Below are positions 1 through 7,653 of a stretch of 31,561 bases of DNA, in pieces. A program made the translations under genes and the position numbers. The stretch comes from CAYSUS01 sp964434165 (GTDB taxonomy: Bacteria; Planctomycetota; Planctomycetia; Pirellulales; Thermoguttaceae), in the NCBI GenBank assembly GCA_964434165.1, contig CAYSUS010000087.1:1-31561 (forward strand), in the 5' to 3' direction. Position 1 is the first letter of the stretch; the number at the start of each line of letters is the position of its first letter. The notes under the pieces were generated by a model. The model was not told the origin of the DNA. It did not search any database and worked only from the letters and a program-made list of their open reading frames with translations.

Positions 1-876
1 GACTGGCCGAATACGTACGGTTACAATCTCTTCCTGTATCCGCCCCAGAGCTGGCTCCGCGAGTTCAACGACCTGTTTCTCGAGCACAGCCACCGGCTGA
101 TCGGCGCGGCGGTGGGGCTCATCTCCATCGCGCTGGCCGGGCTGCTTTGGTGGAAGGACCATCGCCGGTGGGTCAAGTGGCTCGGCGTGGCGGCCGTCGC
201 TGGCGTGAGCCTGCAGGGCACGCTGGGCGGACTCCGCGTGATCCAGGACGAGATCCTGCTGGCCAAGGTCCACGGCTGCACCGCCCCGCTGGTCTTCGCC
301 CTGGCCGCCGCGCTGGTCGCGCTGACCTCGCCGCGCTGGATCGAGGGCGGAGCGCCCGCCGAACATTCCAGCGCCAGGGCCATGCGGTGGGGGGCAATCG
401 CCGCCCTTTCGGCGATCTACGTGCAGATCGTGCTGGGCGCCCAGCTCCGGCACCTTGCGGCCTCCGGGGGGCCTGGGTGGTTCACCCTGTGGGTCTGGCT
501 CCACCTGATCGTCGGCGGTCTGGTGCTGGCCAACCTGGTCTGGGCCTGCGTCTTCTCGCGACGCCGATTGTCCGAATTCAACTCGATCGTCGTCCGGGCG
601 GCGATCCTCGCCGGACTGGGGACGTTCCAGTTCCTCCTGGGCCTGTTGACTTGGATCGTCAACTTCGGCTTCCCGCTCTGGTTCCGCGACTACTTCTGGG
701 CGGTACCCTACACGGTCACGCGCGAGAGCTGGCAGCAGAGCGTCACGACCACGGCCCACGTGGCCTTCGGGTCGCTGACGCTGGTGGCCGCCGTGTCGCT
801 GGCCCTGTGGTCGGCAAGGCTCCTCGAATCTCCCGCACGTGCAAACTCCAACGGAAGGACTATGATAGGCCGATGA
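1..876 (+). CDS. ctaA: Heme A synthase CtaA/COX15 (5'-truncated)
   Basis: The frame is open from the first base (DWPNTYGYN...) and stops at 874-876, leaving 291 residues of the C-terminal part. CtaA is the integral-membrane enzyme that oxidises heme O to heme A for cytochrome c oxidase. Visible features are several hydrophobic helices and the family's paired-histidine pattern: EHSHRLIG near residues 33-40, KVHGC near 89-93, WLHLIVGG near 168-175 and TAHVAFG near the C-terminus. The SWLREFNDLFLEH segment before the first histidine is typical of bacterial COX15 proteins. The stop codon overlaps the ATG of ctaB (ATGA, 873-876), which suggests translational coupling. The N-terminus lies outside the window. 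The family call is secure because ctaB follows directly. Confidence 0.9.
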   Translation, partial: DWPNTYGYNLFLYPPQSWLREFNDLFLEHSHRLIGAAVGLISIALAGLLWWKDHRRWVKWLGVAAVAGVSLQGTLGGLRVIQDEILLAKVHGCTAPLVFALAAALVALTSPRWIEGGAPAEHSSARAMRWGAIAALSAIYVQIVLGAQLRHLAASGGPGWFTLWVWLHLIVGGLVLANLVWACVFSRRRLSEFNSIVVRAAILAGLGTFQFLLGLLTWIVNFGFPLWFRDYFWAVPYTVTRESWQQSVTTTAHVAFGSLTLVAAVSLALWSARLLESPARANSNGRTMIGR

Positions 877-1778
877 CATTCCAGGCAACCCCCGAGATCG
901 ACACGCTTCGCGCAGGCCGGACCCCCATGCTTCAAGCCTACTGGGAGCTGATCCGGCCGCGGATCGTAGGTCTGGTGCTGTTCACGCTGGCGGTCTCGGC
1001 CGCGGTGGCCGGGCCGGAGCTCCCGGACTGGCGCACGCTGGTGCATGCCTTGATCGGAAGCGGCCTGGTCGTGGCCGGGGCGATCGTGATGAACCAGCGC
1101 CTGGAGCGGTCGAGCGACGCCCGCATGACGCGGACCTCGCGGCGGCCGATCCCCGCGGGCAGGATCTCCGCGACCGAGGCGGGATGGATCGCCGCCGCCG
1201 CATCCGTGGGCGGACTGATCCACCTGGCCGGGCTGGTCAACTGGCCGACCGTGGTCCTGGCGGCGGTGAGCTGGCTGATTTACGTCTGGGTCTATACGCC
1301 CCTGAAGGCGATGACCGCCTGGCAGACTCCCATCGGCGCGATCGCCGGGGCCATGCCGGCGCTTCTCGGGGCGGCCGCGGCCGGAGCCCTTTTCACCCCA
1401 ACGGCCTGGGCCCTGTTCGGCATCGTCTGTCTCTGGCAGTTCCCGCACGCCATGGCCATCGCCTGGCTCTACCGCCGCGACTACGCCGCGGCCGAGCTGC
1501 GCCTGATCACGGTCGCCGACCCCTCCGGGCGGACCGCCGGCTGGTGGGCCGTCTCCGGCGCGATCGCGCTGATTCCGGTCAGCCTCGTACCGTGGGCGGC
1601 CGGCAGCGCCGGCTGGGGCTTCGGGGTAGTCGGCCTCCTTCTGGGCGCAGGCTACCTTGCCGCCTCGCTTCACTTCTTCCACCAGCCCGACGACCGCGCC
1701 GCGCGCCGCCTGTTGCTGACCTCGGTCGCCCACCTGCCCCTGCTGCTGCTGGCCCTCCTGGCGGCAACGCTTGTGTAG
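873..1778 (+). CDS. ctaB: Protoheme IX farnesyltransferase (heme O synthase)
   Basis: This 301-residue UbiA-superfamily membrane prenyltransferase converts protoheme IX to heme O, the substrate of CtaA. The first Asp-rich loop is visible at residues 74-97 as N-Q-x2-E-x3-D-x2-M-x-R-T-x-R-R-P-I-P-A-G-R, the form typical of COX10. The second loop, at about 200-219, reads YRRDY, then AAELRLITVADPSG. About eight or nine hydrophobic helices are present. ATG 873 was chosen because it overlaps the ctaA stop as ATGA; a later ATG at 927 (MLQAYWELIRPR) would also keep every motif. The gene ends in an amber TAG followed at once by a perfect hairpin, and the same frame stays open for 71 more codons. Confidence 0.94.
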   Translation: MTFQATPEIDTLRAGRTPMLQAYWELIRPRIVGLVLFTLAVSAAVAGPELPDWRTLVHALIGSGLVVAGAIVMNQRLERSSDARMTRTSRRPIPAGRISATEAGWIAAAASVGGLIHLAGLVNWPTVVLAAVSWLIYVWVYTPLKAMTAWQTPIGAIAGAMPALLGAAAAGALFTPTAWALFGIVCLWQFPHAMAIAWLYRRDYAAAELRLITVADPSGRTAGWWAVSGAIALIPVSLVPWAAGSAGWGFGVVGLLLGAGYLAASLHFFHQPDDRAARRLLLTSVAHLPLLLLALLAATLV

Positions 1779-1800
1779 CAGGCACACTCCGTGTGCCTGC
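1778..1800. repeat. Perfect 10-bp hairpin right after the ctaB stop
   Basis: GCAGGCACAC and GTGTGCCTGC are exact reverse complements separated by a TCC loop. The first base is the last base of the ctaB TAG codon. It could be a terminator (no T-tract follows) or a dispersed palindromic repeat. It also covers the earliest GTG start of the following small ORF. Confidence 0.7.
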
Positions 1801-1994
1801 CACCCAAGCGGACGGCACCGGGGCCGTTCGGGCCTGCCGTGCTGCTGGGCTATCCGGCACATCGGGGCTGGGCCGCACGCCTGGACTGCCCGGCCTGCGG
1901 CCGGCCGACCCCTCGCGACCGCGACGCGTGCATCGAGTGCGGCGCGTCGTTCCCGCAGCCGGCCCCGAAGGGGATCGAGGTCTTCGCGGCGTAG
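1791..1994 (+). CDS. Small zinc-ribbon protein (start uncertain)
   Basis: The longest form is 67 residues from GTG 1791; a shorter form could start at GTG 1839. The C-terminal half carries two knuckles, CPACG and CIECG, 13 residues apart, in the pattern C-x2-C-x13-C-x2-C followed by ASFP. This matches a single rubredoxin-like zinc ribbon. The N-terminal half has no recognisable features and begins inside the hairpin at 1778-1800. No convincing Shine-Dalgarno sequence precedes either start. The frame is the same as ctaB and is separated from it only by the ctaB amber codon. The intact double CxxC makes chance less likely, but the ORF is short and in GC-rich DNA, so confidence is moderate. No specific function is known. 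Confidence 0.5.
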   Translation: MCLPPKRTAPGPFGPAVLLGYPAHRGWAARLDCPACGRPTPRDRDACIECGASFPQPAPKGIEVFAA

Positions 1995-2014
1995 CGGATC
2001 GGCGGCGATCGCGA

Positions 2015-2020
2015 TATACT
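2015..2020 (+). promoter_or_regulatory. -10-like TATACT close to the next ATG
   Basis: TATACT ends 7 nt before ATG 2028, so transcription would start at or next to the start codon. This suggests a leaderless mRNA. No good -35 hexamer is seen at 16-18 nt upstream. Confidence 0.35.
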
Positions 2021-2027
2021 TGCGATC

Positions 2028-3056
2028 ATGACCGATCCCCAGTGGCAGACCCTCTGCGACGTGCTCCGCGGCGCGCGGCTCGATCCGCTCCCCGTGGGGC
2101 TGATCATCGACAGCCCCTGGCTGGCCGGCTGGCACGGTGTCTCGGTGATGGACTACTTCTCGGACGACGAGGCGTGGCTGGCCGCCAATCTTGAGGCCCA
2201 GCGGCGGTTCCCGGAGATGCTCTTCATCCCGGGCTTCTGGGCGGAATACGGGATGTGTACCGAGCCGTCGGCCTTCGGCTGCCGCTGCGTCTTCCCGGAG
2301 AACGAACTGCCCTTTGCCGAGAAGATCCTCTTCGACTACGGCGAGGTGGAGCGGATCAGCAAGCCCAACGCGACCCGGGACGGCCTGTGCCCGTTCGCCA
2401 TCAAGCGCCTGCACAGGACCCTGGCGAGGATCGAGGTCGAGGGCCACCGCGTGCGCATGGCTACCTCGCGCGGGCCGTTCAATATCGCCACCTACCTGAT
2501 GGGCCACACGGAATTGCTCATCGGCGTGAAGACCGATCCCGAGCCGGTCCACAAGCTGCTGGAGGTCGTCACCGATTTCGTCATCGACTGGCTCCGGCAC
2601 CAGGCCGCCTCGTTTCCGTCGATCGACGGCATCCTCGTGCTCGACGACCTGATCGGCTTCTTGGGGGAGGGCGACTTCCGCGAGTTCGCCCTGCCGTACT
2701 TCCGCCGCATCGCAGAATCGATGGACGTGACGGTCAAGGCGCTGCACAACGACTGCCACGGACTGATCACCGCGCGCCTGCTGGGCGAGATGGGCTTCAA
2801 CCTGTTCAACTTCTCCTTCGAGCACTCGCTTGAGGAGATCCGCGAGCTGGCCGGGCCGGACGTCATCCTGCTGGGCAACGTCCCGCCCCGCGACGTGCTG
2901 GCCCAGGGAACGCCGGACCAGGTCCGACAGGCGGCCGCCGCGGCCCTGGCGCCCATGACCGACCGCCGCCGGATCATCCTCTCGGCCGGCGGCGGCACCC
3001 CGCCGGGCGTCCCCGACGCGAACGTCCAGGCGCTCTGTGAGGCGGCCCGGGGCTGA
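2028..3056 (+). CDS. Uroporphyrinogen decarboxylase-family protein (MtaA/CmuA-like)
   Basis: This 342-residue soluble protein has the URO-D TIM-barrel pattern. It includes GPFNIATYLMG near residue 150, the SIDGILVLDDLIGFL segment near 200, a conserved ALHND segment at about 238-242 and the C-terminal GGGTPPGVPDANVQAL that follows the last strand. Family members either decarboxylate uroporphyrinogen or, in the MtaA/CmuA branch, transfer methyl groups between corrinoid proteins and thiols. A His-x2-Cys-His cluster (H240, C243, H244) sits where MtaA-type enzymes have His-x-Cys zinc ligands, but I see no cysteine near the C-terminal glycine motif. It lies downstream of ctaAB, so a heme link is tempting. 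However, divergence from housekeeping HemE makes the methyltransferase-like branch more likely. The substrate is unknown. Confidence 0.8.
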   Translation: MTDPQWQTLCDVLRGARLDPLPVGLIIDSPWLAGWHGVSVMDYFSDDEAWLAANLEAQRRFPEMLFIPGFWAEYGMCTEPSAFGCRCVFPENELPFAEKILFDYGEVERISKPNATRDGLCPFAIKRLHRTLARIEVEGHRVRMATSRGPFNIATYLMGHTELLIGVKTDPEPVHKLLEVVTDFVIDWLRHQAASFPSIDGILVLDDLIGFLGEGDFREFALPYFRRIAESMDVTVKALHNDCHGLITARLLGEMGFNLFNFSFEHSLEEIRELAGPDVILLGNVPPRDVLAQGTPDQVRQAAAAALAPMTDRRRIILSAGGGTPPGVPDANVQALCEAARG

Positions 3057-3061
3057 ACGGT

Positions 3062-3096
3062 GAGACTTCCGAAGTCTTCAAGACTTCGGAAGTCTC
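3062..3096. terminator. 16-bp perfect hairpin built from GACTTCSGAAGTC palindromes
   Basis: 3062-3077 and 3081-3096 are exact reverse complements with a TCA loop. Each arm contains the 13-base palindrome GACTTCGGAAGTC or its complement. It starts 5 bases after the URO-D stop. A short T-tract (TTTTT) lies further on, at 3118-3123. It may act as a terminator, but the same palindrome occurs at 24380-24410, so it is also a repeat. Confidence 0.6.
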
Positions 3097-3142
3097 CTCC
3101 GAGCTCCCGAGTCCATCCTTTTTCCAACCCCCCGTCTCACTT

Positions 3143-3148
3143 ATACTT
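3143..3148 (+). promoter_or_regulatory. -10-like TATACT upstream of the large operon
   Basis: TATACT lies in the 3057-3253 gap, about 106 nt before the TTG start of the propeller gene. It is the only AT-rich box in the gap apart from TAAGGAAT just downstream. The -35 region is a T-rich stretch (3118-3123) at the right distance but is not a good match. Confidence 0.3.
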
Positions 3149-3253
3149 GGGGTAAGGAATACTCCACGTCGCCGGCCCCGAGCCCTCGGTTGGAGGGCCG
3201 CAGCGACGCGCGGAACAGGCCCCGATCCCCTCTTTCTGGGAGCGAGAACGCCC

Positions 3254-5491
3254 TTGCCGCCGCACGGTGTGAGGACCTGCCTTGGGATCCTGCTCTTCGC
3301 CGCCGTGGCGACGACGGGCTCGCGGTCCGCTCCGGGGCAGGTCCGCGTGCCCCTGCGAGGCTTCCTGCCCAGCGCGGACTTCGAGCTGTCTGAGAGCATC
3401 CAGCTCGACCGGGCCGATAGCGCCGTCCGCGCCGAGCTGGAGCGAGCCGACGCCCAGTTGGCCGACGGCCAGTGGGACGAGGGAGTCAGAACGCTCCGCG
3501 AGGTCATGGAGAACTCCGGGGATAAGCTGATGGAGATCACCCAGCACCGCCACATCAGCTTGCGGAGCTACTGCCAGTTGAAGATCGCCGCCCTGCCGCC
3601 CGAGGCCCTGGCCCTCTATCGCCGCCGCGTCGATGCCGTGGCCGAGACGTGGTATGCGCGGGGCGTGGCCCGCCGCGACCGCGGCTTGCTTCTGAACGTG
3701 GTGGAGCAGGCCTTGGCCAGCAGTTGGGGTGACGACGCCCTGTTGGCCTTGGGTGAGCTTTCCCTCCAGGCGGGGCAGTACGCGTCGGCCCGCGACGCGT
3801 GGGAGCGCATCATCCCTCGCAGCGCCCTGCGCGATGCGCCCTCCGACTGGCTCGGCTATCCGGACACGGAGCTCGATCTGGCCGGCGTCCGCGCCCGCCT
3901 GGTCCTGGTCTCGATCCTGGAGGGCTCGCTGGGGCGGGCCCACGGGGAGCTCGACCGTTTCGTCGAGTTGCACGCGGAGGCCGAGGGACGCTTCGGCGGG
4001 CGCGAGGTGAACTACGCAACTGCCCTGAAGGAGCTGCTTGCCGAGGCGCCGACGTGGCCCGAGCGCGAGCCGTCGGGCGACTGGCCCACCTTCGCCGGCG
4101 CCCCGTCGCGGCATCGCGTCGCCGCACCCGGACCCCAGGTCGGCCGCGTGGCGTGGCGCATGGAGCTGCCGTCCACGGCGCGCCCGGACGCCGGGCGCGA
4201 CAACGGCAGGACGGCCGGGCCGGCGGCTGCCGACGATCCGGGATCGCCGCTGAGCTACCACCCCGTGGTCGCCGGCGACCTGGTGCTGGTCAACACGCAG
4301 TCGGAGATCCGTGCTTTCGACCGGCGGACGCGCCAGGCCGCCTGGGGACTCGGCGCGATCTTCCGCGATCCGCTCGATCCTTCGGTCCGCGAGTCGTTCG
4401 TCCCGCCCGACACGCTCGGTGTGCCCCGCTTCACGCTGACGGTGTTCGGCGACCGGGTGTACGCGAAAATGGGCTCCGCTGTGACCTCGCGCCCCCAGGA
4501 ATCGGCCTACGCGGTGCCGTCCGGGTATCTCGTCTGCCTGGACCTTGCGGCCCAGGGCCGCCTGGCGTGGAAGGCCCTGCCGGAGGACAAGCAATGGGCT
4601 TTTGAGGGGTCGCCGGTGTGCGACGGGCGCGGCGTGTACGTGGCCATGCGTCACAGCGAGCTCGGTCCCCAGGCGCACGCGTACGTCGCCTGCTTCGACC
4701 CGGAGACGGGCCGGCTTCTGTGGCGGACGTTCGTCTGCGGGGCCGAGACCCGGGCGCGGGGCCTCCTCCACCAGGCGACCCACAACCTCCTTGCGCTCGA
4801 GGGCGATACGCTCTACTACAACACGAATCTCGGCGCGGTGGCGGCCCTGTCGACGCACGACGGGCGCATCCGCTGGGTGAGCCTTTACCCTCGCGCCCAG
4901 AAAGGGAGTTTGCTCAGCCCGGCCCCGCACTGGAGCCGCGACCTGACGCCGTGCCTGTACGACCGCGGCACGCTCCTGGTGGCCCCGAGCGACAGCCCGA
5001 GCCTCTTCGCCTTCGACGCGGCCACGGGACGCCTGCTCTGGCAGAGCGGCCCGGAGTTGGAGGACGTGGTTCACCTGCTCGGCGTGGCCGGGGATCGGCT
5101 CATCGCTTCGGGCGAGAGGCTGTATTGGATCGCGCTTTCCGGACCCAAGCGGGGAAGCGTCGAGCGGATGTGGCCGCAGGGGACCGAGAAGCTCGGCCAC
5201 GGCCGGGGTACCCTCGCCGGCGACCTGGTTTACTGGCCCACGCGACACCGCGTGCTCCTCTTCGATCAGGCGAGCGGGCGCCAAGTCCGCGCCATCGACC
5301 TGGGGCCTCTCGGCCTGGGCGGCGGCAACCTGATCGTCTCCGCGGGCGAGCTGCTCATCGCCGACGGGGACTCCGTGACGGCGCTGGCGCCCGGCGCGCC
5401 CGGCGAGCCGGAGCGGGGGGAGCTGACCGATCGCGCGGCCCGGTCTGGAGACGGTATCGAGAAGGCCGCCCGCCTTCTCCGAGGGTCCTAG
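3254..5491 (+). CDS. Exported TPR / PQQ-type beta-propeller protein
   Basis: The protein has 745 residues. A signal peptide covers about residues 1-28 (GILLFAAVATTGSRS). An alpha-helical TPR-like half runs from about 45 to 255, with A-x2-L-A-D-G-x-W-D-E-G and LGELSLQAGQYASARDAWERI. A PQQ-enzyme-like propeller follows from about 280 to 740. At least seven blades end in phrases such as IRAFDRRTRQAAW, ACFDPETGRLLWR, AALSTHDGRIRWV, FAFDAATGRLLWQ and LLFDQASGRQVRA. No dehydrogenase catalytic motif is seen, so it is probably a scaffold or binding protein. TTG 3254 is preceded by GGGAG (3238-3242); GTG 3267 is in another frame, so it is no alternative. An 8-bp hairpin at the 3' end precedes the MoxR ribosome site. 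Being first in the operon, it may be the periplasmic partner of the VWA proteins (inference). Confidence 0.8.
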   Translation: MPPHGVRTCLGILLFAAVATTGSRSAPGQVRVPLRGFLPSADFELSESIQLDRADSAVRAELERADAQLADGQWDEGVRTLREVMENSGDKLMEITQHRHISLRSYCQLKIAALPPEALALYRRRVDAVAETWYARGVARRDRGLLLNVVEQALASSWGDDALLALGELSLQAGQYASARDAWERIIPRSALRDAPSDWLGYPDTELDLAGVRARLVLVSILEGSLGRAHGELDRFVELHAEAEGRFGGREVNYATALKELLAEAPTWPEREPSGDWPTFAGAPSRHRVAAPGPQVGRVAWRMELPSTARPDAGRDNGRTAGPAAADDPGSPLSYHPVVAGDLVLVNTQSEIRAFDRRTRQAAWGLGAIFRDPLDPSVRESFVPPDTLGVPRFTLTVFGDRVYAKMGSAVTSRPQESAYAVPSGYLVCLDLAAQGRLAWKALPEDKQWAFEGSPVCDGRGVYVAMRHSELGPQAHAYVACFDPETGRLLWRTFVCGAETRARGLLHQATHNLLALEGDTLYYNTNLGAVAALSTHDGRIRWVSLYPRAQKGSLLSPAPHWSRDLTPCLYDRGTLLVAPSDSPSLFAFDAATGRLLWQSGPELEDVVHLLGVAGDRLIASGERLYWIALSGPKRGSVERMWPQGTEKLGHGRGTLAGDLVYWPTRHRVLLFDQASGRQVRAIDLGPLGLGGGNLIVSAGELLIADGDSVTALAPGAPGEPERGELTDRAARSGDGIEKAARLLRGS
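5459..5479 (+). promoter_or_regulatory. 8-bp hairpin before the moxR ribosome site
   Basis: GAGAAGGC (5459-5466) and GCCTTCTC (5472-5479) pair perfectly around a 5-nt loop, within the last codons of the propeller gene. It lies 10 nt before AGGAG (5490-5494), the moxR Shine-Dalgarno that overlaps the TAG stop. It could tune stability or coupling, but it may simply reflect the coding sequence. Confidence 0.3.
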
Positions 5492-5501
5492 GAGAAACCC
5501 C

Positions 5502-6563
<1,062 letters not shown>

Positions 6564-7404
6564 AGGGCTCCAGCTCCGCGCGCGGCGGATCGTGGAGGGC
6601 TACGTGTCGGGTTTGCACCGCAGCCCGTACCACGGGTTCTCCATCGAGTTCGCCGAGCACCGCGAGTACTCGCCCGGCGACGATCTCCGCTACCTCGACT
6701 GGAAGGTCTTCGGGCGCACCGACAAGTTCTACCTCAAGCAGTTCGAGGAGGAGACGAACCTCGTGTGCCACCTGCTCCTGGACACTTCGGAGAGCATGCG
6801 CTACCGCAGCGAGCCGGCGCCGATGAGCAAGCTGGAGTACGCGCAGTGCGCGGCGGCCGCGTTGGCCTACCTCGTGCTCCAGCAGCAGGACAGCGTGGGC
6901 GCGGTCACGTTCGACCACGAGATCCGCTACCTGGTCCGCCCCAGCGGAAACCCCTCGCACCTGAAACAGCTCCTGCACGTGATGGAGCAGTCGCTTCCCG
7001 AGCGCAAGACCGCCACCGGGGCCGTGTTCCACGACCTGGCCGAGCGGTTCAAGCGCCGCGGGATCGTCGTGGTCCTCAGCGACCTGTTCGACGACGTGGA
7101 CTCGATGATGGCCGGGCTGAAGCATTTTCGCCACCGCCGCCATGACGTGGTGTTGATGCACGTGCTCGACCCGGCCGAGCTGGACTTCCCCTTCAGCGGC
7201 ATGACGCTGTTCGAGGGCCTCGAGCAGCTCCCCAAGGTCGCCGCCGAGCCCCGCGCCCTGCGCAAGGCCTACCTGCGGCAGTTCGGCCTTTACGTCCGTA
7301 GGATCCAGCACGGCTGCCGTGAGCACGGCATCGACTACGTGCAGCTCCGCACCGATCAGCCGCTCGACGTGGCCCTGTCCGGTTACCTGGCCTCCAGGGC
7401 GTGA

Positions 7405-7653
7405 TCGCCGCCGGGGGCGGGGGGAAGAGAAAGGGGGAAGGGGAATGAAGAAGGAGGAGTGACGAACGGCGAATCACGAATGGCGAGTGCTGAACCGTCA
7501 TTCGCCGTGATTGTTAAGCACTATCGATCGAGGACCCCTCACCCATTCCGGCGGTTTCCACCTTAGCTCATTCGGTCTTCCTCCCCTTTTTCCCTTGTTC
7601 CAATTCCCCTCTCCCCAATCCCCTCCCGAGCTCCAATCTCCCTCTTCCCTTCC
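7405..7653. repeat. Purine-rich to pyrimidine-rich intergenic block
   Basis: No gene is seen. 7411-7460 is almost all G and A, with G-runs at 7413-7417, 7419-7424, 7433-7437 and 7440-7443 that could form a G-quadruplex. The middle (7461-7520) has two degenerate, inverted CGGCGAATCACGAA-type arms. 7574-7653 is almost all C and T. The purine and pyrimidine tracts are broadly complementary. The pyrimidine tract runs up to the BatA-like ATG, leaving it with no Shine-Dalgarno. Confidence 0.65.

Noticed and set aside
147..872. Long N-terminal extension of the CtaB frame
   Set aside because: It is a frame-shifted shadow of ctaA. The ATG at 873 gives a normal-length farnesyltransferase.
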